From NCBI GenBank assembly GCA_020439995.1, contig JAGROY010000130.1:19238-65811 (forward strand): DNA of 46,574 nucleotides. The letters run 5' to 3'. Every line of letters starts with the position of its first letter. The first letter of the stretch is position 1. A program made the translations under genes and the position numbers. This document shows positions 7,228 to 16,909 of this stretch, piece by piece. The notes under the pieces were generated by a model. The model searched no databases. It was not told where the DNA came from and saw only the letters and a program-made list of their open reading frames with translations. This DNA is from Verrucomicrobiia bacterium (lineage in GTDB: Bacteria; Verrucomicrobiota; Verrucomicrobiia; Verrucomicrobiales; DEV007).

Positions 7228-10200
7228 TCAGTTGCGAACGATGGCTTCGTCCATGTTGAGAATGAGGTTGGCTACCAATGCCCAGGCCGCGAGTTCGGCC
7301 GCATCGATGTCCGCAGGCGGTTGAGATTCACCGAACGTGATCGCCTTGGTGGCATCGTCAGGGGCGGCAGCGTACCTGGCCTTTTGCCTCTGCAGGAAAG
7401 CGACGACTGCCGCTGCCTCCTCAGGAGAAGGCGGCCTCGACAGCACAGCGCGAAAAGCAAGAACCACACGCCCGTAGTCGGTGTCATTTTCATGAATCAT
7501 CCGCGCGGCAAAGGCCCTTGCAGCCTCAAAGTGCTGCACATCATTCATCAGCTGCAGTGCCTGCAGCGGCGTATTCGTGCGGTCGCGGCGAATGCACGAC
7601 TGCTCGCGCGCCGGGACATCAAAGTTCGACATCAGTGGGTGCGGTGCCGTCCTTTTGAGGAACGTGTACAGCGTGCGCCGGTAGAGATCGTCACCGGTAT
7701 CCTGCTTGTAGAAGCGGGTATTCGATCCACCAAATGCAAGCGGCTCCCAGATATTGGGTGGTTGGTAAGGGTTCACGCCTTTGCCTCCTGCCTTCATGTT
7801 AATCAGCCCGCTGACAAAGAGTGCCTGATCACGAATCTGTTCGGCATCGAGGCGGAAGCGCGGGCCTCGTGCGAGCTGCCGGTTGCCCGGATCCCGTGCC
7901 CAGCTCTCAGCTGGCGCGATACTCTGCTGCCGGAACGTTTGGCTGGTCACCATCATTCGGATGAGCGCTTTGACATTCCAATCGTTCTCCTGGAACCAGA
8001 TGGCAAGCCAGTCCAGCAACTCTGGATGCGACGGCAACGAACCCTGCGTACCAAAATCATGACTGCTTTCGACCAGTCCGGTTCCGAATATCTGCTGCCA
8101 GAACCGATTCACGGTAACCCTCGCGGTGAGCGGATTCTCTGGCGCGACAAGCCACCTGGCCAAATCGAGCCGGTTCGCCCGTTCGTTTTCCTGCTTCAAA
8201 GCCGGAAGCACCGCAGGAGTGGCAGGCACCACCTTCTCGCCTGGCGTATCGTATTGCCCGCGAATCATTACAAAGCTCTCGCGAGGCTGCGGAAGATCGT
8301 TCCAGATAAAGGTCGATGGTATACTGCCGTCATAGTCAGCACGCTCCTTCACCACTGCGGCGAGCTCGGATTTTATCCCGGCAAAGTGTTCGCTGGTCGT
8401 GGAGCAGACATTCTGCAGATAATGCTCGCGGAGTCGTTTCAGCTGATCAGGATTCAGCTTTTTTGCTGCCCCCTCTTTCAGCAGTGCCTTGAGATCATCT
8501 GCAATCCCCGGGGTATCCTTGCCTTCCTGTTCCTGAAGCCAGGCTGTAAAGGACCTCAATGGATCCCTCGCCGGATCCATCAGACCCGCGACACCCATTT
8601 TGTCGAAGTAAGCCGTGCCACCATGAACCGTGAAAGCCAGGCCCGACACTTTCATCCCCGGCGTGAGCCCCATGCTTGCGCCATCCACTTCGAGCTTCAA
8701 CCATTCACCGGGCTTCGGCAGTGCTCCGGCGACAAAGCGCTCCGGCGTGCCCTTCGTTCCAAAGTCGATGATGTCCGCGCCCCACAGTGCTCGGTGACGC
8801 CACTCACCCGTGTTGAATTGGATCATCACTTCCTCAGGCGGATCAGCAGGATCAAGGTAGACGTGCAGGAAAAACTTCGGCTCTCCCGGAACTGTCAGCG
8901 GCTGTGCGCCTTCCTGATAGTAGTCCTGCGCCATCGCCTCACCACTCCGTTTCAGCGATTTCTTACCACTCAACACAGGAGTATCCACGAAGGTGACCGG
9001 GTGGCCGGAAGCCATTACCTTCGCACCGTCGGGAAAGGCATCATCCATCCACACTTCCTCCACTTCCTGCGCAGGCGGGAGCGGCACCTCATTGGCCGGA
9101 TCGTTGTAGATCAGCGTCTTCGCGGCTTCGCTCATACGCCTTTCGATCGCCGTCTTCCTCTCATCAAAGGCCTGCATCTTCGAATCATAATCAGGAGGCT
9201 TCACCTTCAGCACTGGCGCGGTGAGCAATGCGTTGCCGTCCATCGCAGGGTCAGCATTCGAGTTAAAAAACGCGTACAGCGAGTAGAAATCTTTCGATGT
9301 GATCGGATCGTATTTGTGGTCATGGCAAACCGCGCAACCAGCCGTGAGTCCAAGCCAGGCCTGAGCGGTGGTACTGGCACGATCGACGGCATAGCGGAAG
9401 ATGAATTCCTCATTGATGCTGCCACCCTCACCAGTAGTGACATTGCAGCGGTTGAAGCCGGTGGCGATCAGCTGATCCTGCGTCGGATTGGGCAAAAGAT
9501 CACCAGCCAGCTGCTCAATGGTAAACTCGTCAAACGGCAGATTGCGATTGAATGCTCCGACCACCCAGTCGCGGTAGGCCCAAGTCTGCCGTTCGTTGTC
9601 CAGATGCATACCATGCGTGTCACCATAGCGCGCGACATCCAGCCAGTGCCGCGCCATTTCCTCACCGTAATGTGATGATGTAAGGTAACCCTCCACCAGG
9701 CGCTCATAGGCATCAGGACGAGCATCGGTCAGGAACGCATCGACCTCAGCAATCGTCGGAGGCAATCCTGTTAACGCCATGCTGACGCGACGGATCAATG
9801 TTGGCCGATCCGCCTCAGGCGAAAACTGCAAACCTGCTGCATTCAGCGCCTCACCGACAAAGTGATCAATTCCCTCACCGGCAGGTTTCACTGGAGCCTC
9901 AAACGCCCAGTGCTTCTGATAGACAGCCCCCTGAGAGATCCACTCGCGAATGATCGCTTTCTGTGAGGCATCAAGTTTCTTGTGCGACTCTGGTGGAGGC
10001 ATCACATCGTCAGGGTCGGTGGCAGTGATTCTCTGCCAGATTTTGCTCTCGTCCGGGTTTCCGGGAACGATCGCGCTGGCCCCATCCTTGTCCTTTTTGA
10101 AAGCCTCTTCCGGAAGATCGAGCCTGAGATCCGCCTCGCGGTGCTTGGCATCCATCCCGTGGCAGGCAAAGCAATTCTCAGACAAGATTGATCGAATATC

Positions 10201-10284
10201 GCGATTGAAACTGAGCGGTTCAGCAGCTCCACTTGCGTGGAAAGCAACAAACGCGAGAGTGCATTGCAGAATATAAGGCTTCAT
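7228..10284 (-). CDS. PSCyt1-DUF1549-DUF1553 exported protein
   Basis: This 1018-residue protein has a signal peptide (about residues 1-20), a Planctomycete-type cytochrome c domain with heme motif CFACH at 38-42 and distal MPPP at 95-98, DUF1549 at about 139-345 (LIRRVSMALTGLPPT, YGEEMARHWLDVARYGDTHG, GCAVCHDHKYDPI), a long middle segment, and DUF1553 in the last third (PLTARVTVNRFWQQIFGTGLV, SHPELLDWLA, NTPLQALQLMNDV). A second CxxCH at 317-321 lies in DUF1549 and is common in the family. It probably acts outside the cytoplasmic membrane with the downstream DUF1501 protein; a role in polysaccharide breakdown has been suggested for such pairs but is not proven. Confidence 0.93.
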   Translation of the reverse strand: MKPYILQCTLAFVAFHASGAAEPLSFNRDIRSILSENCFACHGMDAKHREADLRLDLPEEAFKKDKDGASAIVPGNPDESKIWQRITATDPDDVMPPPESHKKLDASQKAIIREWISQGAVYQKHWAFEAPVKPAGEGIDHFVGEALNAAGLQFSPEADRPTLIRRVSMALTGLPPTIAEVDAFLTDARPDAYERLVEGYLTSSHYGEEMARHWLDVARYGDTHGMHLDNERQTWAYRDWVVGAFNRNLPFDEFTIEQLAGDLLPNPTQDQLIATGFNRCNVTTGEGGSINEEFIFRYAVDRASTTAQAWLGLTAGCAVCHDHKYDPITSKDFYSLYAFFNSNADPAMDGNALLTAPVLKVKPPDYDSKMQAFDERKTAIERRMSEAAKTLIYNDPANEVPLPPAQEVEEVWMDDAFPDGAKVMASGHPVTFVDTPVLSGKKSLKRSGEAMAQDYYQEGAQPLTVPGEPKFFLHVYLDPADPPEEVMIQFNTGEWRHRALWGADIIDFGTKGTPERFVAGALPKPGEWLKLEVDGASMGLTPGMKVSGLAFTVHGGTAYFDKMGVAGLMDPARDPLRSFTAWLQEQEGKDTPGIADDLKALLKEGAAKKLNPDQLKRLREHYLQNVCSTTSEHFAGIKSELAAVVKERADYDGSIPSTFIWNDLPQPRESFVMIRGQYDTPGEKVVPATPAVLPALKQENERANRLDLARWLVAPENPLTARVTVNRFWQQIFGTGLVESSHDFGTQGSLPSHPELLDWLAIWFQENDWNVKALIRMMVTSQTFRQQSIAPAESWARDPGNRQLARGPRFRLDAEQIRDQALFVSGLINMKAGGKGVNPYQPPNIWEPLAFGGSNTRFYKQDTGDDLYRRTLYTFLKRTAPHPLMSNFDVPAREQSCIRRDRTNTPLQALQLMNDVQHFEAARAFAARMIHENDTDYGRVVLAFRAVLSRPPSPEEAAAVVAFLQRQKARYAAAPDDATKAITFGESQPPADIDAAELAAWALVANLILNMDEAIVRN

Positions 10285-10472
10285 CGGTAACAGCGATCGT
10301 CTTTGAAAATCTCATCGAGAACATGCTCTCGTTGTTGGGAATTCGCAATGCCCCTCTAAGGAATCCAGTTCTCGAGCGTTTCGATTAGAGGCAGCCAAAG
10401 CCCCCGAAACCCGTCCAATGCATGTGTTTTCGATTTAGCCAGCCCGTTAAACTCCGTCTACGCTGCCGTCCG

Positions 10473-11429
10473 ATGAAGTTGCGATCGGGAGTTGCAGCGC
10501 CCATTCTGGCGGCGGTCACGGTAATCACGGCTCCAGCGCAAGATGCTGGTTCCCCTGAGCCGATTGCAGTGAACATTCTACCAGTAGCACTGGCATTGGA
10601 CGATGGATCGGAAGCCGTAGTCGTGAGTGCTCACTTTGACCTGGAGGAGGTCACCAGGATCTGGGCTGGTGCGGGAATTGCGTTGTCGTTCCTCGCCCCT
10701 CTACAGCTCAATAGCTCTGAATTGTACGATTTGACTCTGGCCGAACGAGATGCCGTCATGCAACGCAAGCCAGACAAGATAAAGGCGCTGCTGGACACGA
10801 TGCCACCAAGCACGATCGTGGCGATCTTCGTCAATGAACTGGCCGACTCCTGCTCCTGCCAGCGCTACAATGGATGGGGCAATATCCCCGGCACTCTGCT
10901 CATTGTCGACACCAACGGGCCCGCCGATCCAGCCACCGGCGCGGCGGTCCTTGCCCACGAGCTCGGACACAATCTTTCGCTCAAGCATACAGCAATCGAC
11001 GGCAATCTCATGAATTCCGAAGTCGCGCCCTGGACGGTGACATTGTCTCCTTCTCAAATCGCCGACGCGCGGAAAACTGCAGAAGCATTGGCCGCAGGAA
11101 CTCTGGTTTCCCGGCCCAGAACAGAACATGTGCCGAAACGAGATACGATTCCCGGCAACTACGAAATGTGGTTCAACGACGGACAGTTTTTCGTCCGCTT
11201 CCGCAACCTGATACCAGCACACAAGTACGCCGTCGACCAGAGCGCCGACATGCTTTTCTGGCACCCAACCGCCAGCTTCACCGCTGAGGCCGACGAACAC
11301 CTCTGGATCCACACGCCGCCAGAGCAAAGCAGCAGCCTCTATTATCGACTGGAGGACAAAGGCGGCGGTGACGGTAACGAGCCCGAAACTCAAGACGAGA
11401 GCCCTAAAGTCATCACAAAGCCCAGGTAA
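10473..11429 (+). CDS. secreted metzincin-like zinc metalloprotease
   Basis: I place the start at the ATG at 10473 because it gives a clean signal peptide (KLRSGVAAPILAAVTVITAPAQ); an in-frame ATG at 10422 would add 17 Arg-rich residues. The 318-residue protein has HELGHNLSLKH at residues 162-172, the zinc-binding pattern HExxHxxxxxH of metzincins, but with Ser where most have Gly. A Met lies after it (GNLMNS), as in the Met-turn. A Cys pair (SCSC) precedes the site. The last 80 residues are hydrophilic and end in a Glu/Asp-rich tail after a beta-rich segment (GNYEMWFNDGQFFVRF). It is divergent from the 7228-10284 operon and followed 18 nt later by a small membrane protein. The protease call is likely; the substrate is unknown. 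Confidence 0.72.
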   Translation: MKLRSGVAAPILAAVTVITAPAQDAGSPEPIAVNILPVALALDDGSEAVVVSAHFDLEEVTRIWAGAGIALSFLAPLQLNSSELYDLTLAERDAVMQRKPDKIKALLDTMPPSTIVAIFVNELADSCSCQRYNGWGNIPGTLLIVDTNGPADPATGAAVLAHELGHNLSLKHTAIDGNLMNSEVAPWTVTLSPSQIADARKTAEALAAGTLVSRPRTEHVPKRDTIPGNYEMWFNDGQFFVRFRNLIPAHKYAVDQSADMLFWHPTASFTAEADEHLWIHTPPEQSSSLYYRLEDKGGGDGNEPETQDESPKVITKPR

Positions 11430-11447
11430 AGTCACATTTCGACGAGT

Positions 11448-11840
11448 ATGAGTATGCAGAATCTGCTTTCGAAAGCAGGGCGCACAGAAGAGATCCGCAG
11501 GCTTGCAATTGAACGTGGACTGCCGCCGTCGCAGTTTAAGCTGTTCCTGCGCGATACGAGCTTCTTCTCGTATTGTAGCCTGGTCGGTTTCGGCACATTG
11601 CTTCTGTGCACCATCTTTTTCGCTGTAGCCTACACCTTCCTTGGGCAGATATTCGCGGGGCACAACTTTCTCACGCACTTCCTCATTCGTGGGCTGCCGA
11701 TTGCTTTGCTCGTCGTTATCTATCGCGCAGTCATCGTGCCGTATCTGATCGTCAGGGAGCTCAGACGCCCAAAAATGTCGATTTGGATACGCCAGGCAAT
11801 TTCGCTTGCCCAAGAAAGAGCTCTTAAAACCACGCCGTAG
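11448..11840 (+). CDS. small membrane protein, function unknown
   Basis: The 130-residue protein starts with a helical, charged segment (TEEIRRLAIERGLPPSQFKLFL) and then has two hydrophobic segments, about residues 42-68 (SLVGFGTLLLCTIFFAVAYTF) and 78-99 (FLIRGLPIALLVVIYRAVIV), followed by a basic tail (RELRRPKMSIWIRQ). It lies 18 nt after the metalloprotease gene on the same strand and may be co-transcribed with it. I recognise no family. A long antisense open frame (10701-11846) overlaps it but has no family resemblance, so I prefer this frame. Confidence 0.5.
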   Translation: MSMQNLLSKAGRTEEIRRLAIERGLPPSQFKLFLRDTSFFSYCSLVGFGTLLLCTIFFAVAYTFLGQIFAGHNFLTHFLIRGLPIALLVVIYRAVIVPYLIVRELRRPKMSIWIRQAISLAQERALKTTP

Positions 11841-11936
11841 TGGCAATATTCCTGCACGTCACGATTTACTGGATACCGCGCGGCGAATCGTGACAACAAT
11901 ACCCGGGCAATCCCGAGAATCCCTCGCCCACACCAT

Positions 11937-14900
11937 TTGACCAATATTAAGAGCATCACCGTAGCGTATCGACGAACGTCTTCCTTCGTCGCGATCGCGG
12001 GCGCAGTGTTCATGACGTGCTTGCACTCCTCCCTCTGCGCTGAGGATGAAGCGGCGGTCGACTTCTTTGAAAAGGAGATTAGCCCGCTGTTGGAACGGCG
12101 TTGCTACGAGTGCCACAGCCATGAGTCGGGTAAAGCGAAGGGCGGCCTGGTGCTCGATTCCCGCAGCGGCTGGGAGACAGGCGGTGGCACTGGCCCAGCC
12201 ATCACCCCTGGCAAGCCGGACGAGAGTCTTCTCATTGAGGCGGTCCGGTATCACAACGAGGAACTCCAGATGCCGCCAGACGAACGGCTCCCTGATACTG
12301 AAATCGCACTGCTGGAACGATGGATCACGTTGGGCGCTCCAGATCCGCGTAAGGCAAAGCGGCGCCAATACGACCCGGCTAAACTCTGGGCGCTCCAGCC
12401 GATCGAACGCCACACTCCACCGACGCCCGCGAATCAGGATTGGGCGCACGACGACGTCGACCGCTTCGTCTCAGCGAAGCTGGACGCAGCAAACCTGATG
12501 CCCGCACCTGACGCGGACCGCTACACGTTGCTTCGCCGCGTGACCTTTGACCTGACGGGGCTTCCGCCGACGCCGGAAGAGATCGAGGCCTTTATCGATG
12601 ACACATCCCCCAACGCCTATCGGAAGGTGGTCGACCGCCTGCTGGAGTCTCCAGCCTACGGCGACCACTGGGCGCGGCACTGGTTCGATCTCTCCTGCTA
12701 TGCGGATCTCGCCGACATCCAGGGCAACGTTCTGATCGAAGACGCGTGGCGCTACCGCGACTATGTCATCGCCGCCCTCAATGCCGACAAACCGCTCGAC
12801 CGATTCATTCACGAGCAGATCGCAGGCGATCTACTTCCGTATGACAGCGCCGAACAACGGAGGGAACTGATCGTTGCCACCGGCTATCTGGCGATCGGAC
12901 CGTGGACGCTGCAAAATTACATCAAGGGGCAACTGGACGCGGACGTGGTCGATCACCAAATCGACCGAATCGGCCGCACCTTCCTGGCGCAGACGATCTC
13001 CTGCGCGCGCTGTCATGATCACAAATTCGATCCGATCCCCACCGCAGATTACTATGCGATGGCGGGAATCTTCCACAGCACCCGGACGACCAGCTACGAT
13101 GGCCCCGGAGTCTGGAGCGCCATCACACATGTCACGCTGCCGCCGATGAACGTATCCCCTGACGAACTGGCGCAACGCCAGAAAACACTCGGGGAACTTC
13201 GCGCTCGGCGACAGGGCCTCCAGCCCAGGTTGACTTCCCTCCTTCGGAAAATCCCCGGCACATCAGATGCCAACGTCCTCACTCTGGCAATGGGCATCAC
13301 CGCCAACGAAGCTGGACAAACTTACGAAGTGCGCTTCGATGCCGCCCCGAGCGCCTGGTCGAATGCGGCACAGAAAACAACGGCTGCCGATGGCTTGCAG
13401 ATCGACATTTTACGGGCAGACGGCAGCATCCTCGCCAGCTTCATGCACAGCCCGGGTGCCTGGTCTGGAACAAAGGATTCGCAGAAACTGAGCCCGGCCA
13501 GCTTTCCCTACGACGGAGATGGTTCGGGCGAGGTAAAGATACGACTCACCAGTTCCACTCCCGGCAGCGGACGGTTCGGCGGCGCCATCGACAACTTTTC
13601 CATCAGAGTTGGAGACAATGTTAGCTTCAGCGAAGATTTCAACGACTTGCATCCTGGCACCATTGAAGGAACGCAGGTGGACACGCATCTGAAGGTGCTG
13701 GCCGGTGCTGCACTACCAGACTGGGAGGGCGCTGGGATCAATCATTCGCATGCGGTAGATCTGGGAGGCGGAGACTTTGCGGTGCAGTTCTTCGGAGGTA
13801 CCGCCGTCTCCCTGGCCTCTGCCAAGCCAGTGACAGTTGCCGAAATCGCTGCGCACACTGAAGCCACGCATCTGGACAAAGAACTGAAAGACGTCGCCGC
13901 AGAGATCGCGAAAATAGAGAAGCTGGATGCTCCCGAGAAAGCCCTCGCGGTTCATGATATCGACGCCCCGGCAGACTGCGCGATCTACCAGCGCGGCGAA
14001 TTTCAATCACTTGGAAAAGTGGTTCCGCGCGGATTTCTCAGCGCCGTCCCGGTCTCCGCGAATCACGCCATTCCTTCAGGCAGCAGCGGGCGCCTGCAAC
14101 TTGCGCAGTGGCTGACCGACCCGGGCAATACACTGACTGCACGAGTTCTCGTCAACCGCGTCTGGCATCATCTTTTCGGCAAGGGATTGGTGCGTTCGGT
14201 CGACTACTTTGGCGTTCATGGCGAGACGCCCAGCCATCCAGAACTTCTCGATTTTCTCGCGCTGCGGATGCGTGAGGACGATCATTGGTCGCTGAAGAAA
14301 ACAGTGCACCGCATGGTAATGTCGCGCACCTACAGGATGGCATCGGCACCCAATTCCAAAGCAGCAGAGATCGATCCGGACAACCGTCTGCTCTGGCAGA
14401 TGCCCCGTCGCCGCCTTGCTGCGGAGCCCATCCGCGATGCCATGCTGGCAACCAGTGGGGAACTCGATCCGGCCCGCAGCGGCCCATCACTGGGCTTGGA
14501 GATTCCGGGGAACATCAGTGGCGGCACAGACAACGTAAACCCGGCCAACTGGGGCAACAAGATCCCGGACTACGTGCAGAACAGGCGCTCTGTTTACCTG
14601 CCCTTCAAGCGCGAACGTCCCGAGGGCGAACTCGAGATCCTCAGCAATTTCGATTTCCCCCACCCCAGTGAGATCACTGGCGCACGAGCCAATACCACCG
14701 TCGCCACGCAGGCCCTGTTCCTCATGAATGCTCCATTCGTGAAGCAGCAGACAGAGAGGCTTGCCGTGCGCCTGACAAGTGAAGTTCCAGACGACGAACC
14801 GTCCCGCATTGCCCGCCTGTATCTACTGACCGCAAACCGCCCGGCAGATGCCATCGAGACTGCAGCCGCACTGGCATTCGTCGATCAGTGCACAGAAGAT

Positions 14901-14990
14901 TTCGCCGATCAACCAGACGCGCGATTGCGAGCCTGGGCGCAGCTTTGTCATGCCGTGCTTGCTTCCAATAACTTTCTCTTCGTTGAATAG
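11937..14990 (+). CDS. PSCyt1-DUF1549-DUF1553 exported protein (second copy type)
   Basis: The 1017-residue protein has an N-terminal signal peptide ending near residue 35, a Planctomycete-type cytochrome c domain with CYECH at 56-60 and MPPDERLPD as distal part, DUF1549 (LLRRVTFDLTGLPPTPEEI, GDHWARHWFDLSCYADL, SCARCHDHKFDPIPT near residues 355-363), a central insertion of about 200 residues with the look of a beta-sandwich (AGQTYEVRFDAAPSAWSN ... FGGAIDNFSIRVGDN), and DUF1553 (TARVLVNRVWHHLFGKGLVRS, PSHPELLDFLALRM, NTTVATQALFLMNAPFV). It is followed 23 nt later by its DUF1501 partner. It shares architecture but not close sequence with the gene at 7228, so the two modules are old paralogues rather than a recent duplication. 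Confidence 0.93.
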   Translation: MTNIKSITVAYRRTSSFVAIAGAVFMTCLHSSLCAEDEAAVDFFEKEISPLLERRCYECHSHESGKAKGGLVLDSRSGWETGGGTGPAITPGKPDESLLIEAVRYHNEELQMPPDERLPDTEIALLERWITLGAPDPRKAKRRQYDPAKLWALQPIERHTPPTPANQDWAHDDVDRFVSAKLDAANLMPAPDADRYTLLRRVTFDLTGLPPTPEEIEAFIDDTSPNAYRKVVDRLLESPAYGDHWARHWFDLSCYADLADIQGNVLIEDAWRYRDYVIAALNADKPLDRFIHEQIAGDLLPYDSAEQRRELIVATGYLAIGPWTLQNYIKGQLDADVVDHQIDRIGRTFLAQTISCARCHDHKFDPIPTADYYAMAGIFHSTRTTSYDGPGVWSAITHVTLPPMNVSPDELAQRQKTLGELRARRQGLQPRLTSLLRKIPGTSDANVLTLAMGITANEAGQTYEVRFDAAPSAWSNAAQKTTAADGLQIDILRADGSILASFMHSPGAWSGTKDSQKLSPASFPYDGDGSGEVKIRLTSSTPGSGRFGGAIDNFSIRVGDNVSFSEDFNDLHPGTIEGTQVDTHLKVLAGAALPDWEGAGINHSHAVDLGGGDFAVQFFGGTAVSLASAKPVTVAEIAAHTEATHLDKELKDVAAEIAKIEKLDAPEKALAVHDIDAPADCAIYQRGEFQSLGKVVPRGFLSAVPVSANHAIPSGSSGRLQLAQWLTDPGNTLTARVLVNRVWHHLFGKGLVRSVDYFGVHGETPSHPELLDFLALRMREDDHWSLKKTVHRMVMSRTYRMASAPNSKAAEIDPDNRLLWQMPRRRLAAEPIRDAMLATSGELDPARSGPSLGLEIPGNISGGTDNVNPANWGNKIPDYVQNRRSVYLPFKRERPEGELEILSNFDFPHPSEITGARANTTVATQALFLMNAPFVKQQTERLAVRLTSEVPDDEPSRIARLYLLTANRPADAIETAAALAFVDQCTEDFADQPDARLRAWAQLCHAVLASNNFLFVE

Positions 14991-15013
14991 ATCCGATCGA
15001 TTTTTCGCTCACC

Positions 15014-16438
15014 ATGACGTCCGCACCTTACCCCTATTCCCGCAGGAATTTCCTCCGCACATCCGCCTACGGGTTTGGTTCGCTTGCATTGAACGCCTTG
15101 TTCCAGCAGCAGCTCAACGCCGGACAGCGCAGTGACAGCCACAACGGTGGAGGCTCACCGTTGGCACCCCGGCAGCCCCATTTTCCGCCACGGGCGAAGC
15201 GCATCATTTTCCTCTTTATGAAAGGCGGCCCATCACAGATGGATCTGTTCGACTACAAGCCGCAACTCGCCAAAGGCACCGGCCAGGCGTTGCCATATCA
15301 ATTGCCCTCAACCGAGGCCACCGTCGGCCTGGAAAACACCAGGCTGCTGGGCCCGGTATCCGGATTTAAATACCAGGGCAAGAGCGGGCTCCAGATGAGC
15401 GACATGCTGCCACACATCGGAAGGCACGCCGACGACCTCTGCGTCCTGCGTGCCGTGCAGGCCGACAGTCCGAACCACCCGGTCGCGATCCGCCAGCTCC
15501 ACACTGGCAATCTTTTTGACACCGTGCCCTCGATGGGATCGTGGCTATCCTATGGACTCGGCACGGAGAACCAGCAGCTGCCATCTTATATCACCATCCT
15601 GCCAGGCGAGGGAGAACGGAACTACAGCAGCGCCTTTCTCCCGGCAATCCACCAGGGCACCGCCATCCAGAGCGTCGGCTCTTCGCCAGATCAGGCACCC
15701 ATCCGCAACCTTTCCGACTTCTCGCTGCCAAAAAGCGCGCAGCGACGCCGCATCGACCTCATCCAGGCAATGAACCGACGGCAACTTGAGCGCCTCCAGA
15801 CCGATCAGCAAATGGAAGGTGTCATCGAGTCGTTCGAACTCGCGTTCCGCATGCAGACGGAAACCCCGAAGCTCGTCGATTTCGCCACGGAATCGAAAGC
15901 CACTCAGGAACTCTACGGGATCGGTGAAAAGGTAACCGACCAGTTTGGCCGACAGTGCCTCCTGGCGCGGCGCTTTGCCGAGGCTGGCGTGCGCTTCGTT
16001 CAAGTCACACTGGATGGCTGGGATCATCACAGCGGCATTGCCTCTGGCATCAGAAACCTCTGCAACGTCAGTGACAAGCCGATCGCCGGCCTCCTCACCG
16101 ACCTCAAATCGCGCGGCCTGCTCGAAGACACACTCGTGCTCTGGGGCGGTGAATTCGGCCGAACCCCGCACGCCCAGAACGGCGACGGACGCGAGCACAA
16201 CCCGCACGGATTCACCATGTGGCTGGCAGGCGGCGGCGTAAAAGGCGGCATCACTCACGGCAACACCGATGACTTCGGCTACCACGCCGTCGATGGCAAA
16301 GTGCACCTCCACGACCTGCACGCCACCATGCTCCACCTCATGGGACTCGACCACGAACGCCTCACCTTCGAACATCACGGCCGCCCGGTCCGGCTCACGG
16401 ACGTGGCAGGGAAAATTGTTCGCGAAGTGCTGGCTTAA
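15014..16438 (+). CDS. DUF1501 protein with Tat signal
   Basis: The 474-residue protein starts with a twin-arginine leader (YSRRNFLRTSAYGFGSLALN) and has the DUF1501 core: [109 protein letters not shown] and a closing LMGLDHERLTFEHHG. It follows the cytochrome/DUF1549/DUF1553 gene with a 23-nt gap and forms the second such pair in this window. The protein should be exported folded across the cytoplasmic membrane. The family fold is phosphatase/sulfatase-like; substrate unknown. Confidence 0.94.
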   Translation: MTSAPYPYSRRNFLRTSAYGFGSLALNALFQQQLNAGQRSDSHNGGGSPLAPRQPHFPPRAKRIIFLFMKGGPSQMDLFDYKPQLAKGTGQALPYQLPSTEATVGLENTRLLGPVSGFKYQGKSGLQMSDMLPHIGRHADDLCVLRAVQADSPNHPVAIRQLHTGNLFDTVPSMGSWLSYGLGTENQQLPSYITILPGEGERNYSSAFLPAIHQGTAIQSVGSSPDQAPIRNLSDFSLPKSAQRRRIDLIQAMNRRQLERLQTDQQMEGVIESFELAFRMQTETPKLVDFATESKATQELYGIGEKVTDQFGRQCLLARRFAEAGVRFVQVTLDGWDHHSGIASGIRNLCNVSDKPIAGLLTDLKSRGLLEDTLVLWGGEFGRTPHAQNGDGREHNPHGFTMWLAGGGVKGGITHGNTDDFGYHAVDGKVHLHDLHATMLHLMGLDHERLTFEHHGRPVRLTDVAGKIVREVLA

Positions 16439-16909
16439 TACCTAGCAGCACTCATGCACATGCACACCATTGCGAGCAATCGCCTGCCCACTCAGCCAAA
16501 GGCTGAAATTCCCACCTTCCCACTTGTGCAAGGAGCAAAATCCCCACTCGGCCCTGCCCTTTCTAAGCTTCAGCGCAACCTTCTCATGGGTACGTGTTCA
16601 TATGATCAGTGTTCATTTAAAACAAAAACAACCCCATCGAGCTCCAGTGGGCAAACAAAAAATTGCTATCTCCTCCAAAATAAACCTTCAGCTATCCAAA
16701 AATTTAAGATAGCTTAACAAAAGATATCCAACTTCCTAAGTTTTCTAAACATTACAACGTTCCAAATAATTACGAGATGTTAACTACTCAGTCCCGACCC
16801 TCTGATTCACAAAAACTTACAACCCGCAATTGTCATCCATCGGGCAATGTGATATCACTGCTCGAACCACAAATCGTGGAATAATAACACGTTCGCCTAA
16901 ATAAAGATT
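16439..16909. other. AT-rich intergenic stretch with no supported gene
   Basis: Composition changes sharply after about 16590: long A/T runs and few GC-rich codons, unlike the flanking genes. Two short overlapping frames (starting 16454 and 16470) give low-complexity Ser/Lys-rich translations without family resemblance. No tRNA-like structure is apparent. The change in composition together with the next gene and the group II intron end suggests imported DNA whose left border lies near 16440-16600. Confidence 0.5.

Noticed and set aside
7174..9675. 833-codon plus-strand open frame antisense to the DUF1549/DUF1553 gene
   Set aside because: The translation is His/Arg-rich with no family resemblance and lies opposite a clearly recognised gene, so it is a by-product of GC-rich codon use.
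10701..11846. 381-codon minus-strand open frame over the metalloprotease and small membrane protein
   Set aside because: It has no recognisable domain and is opposite the HELGH-containing gene with a signal peptide; the plus-strand genes explain the sequence better.
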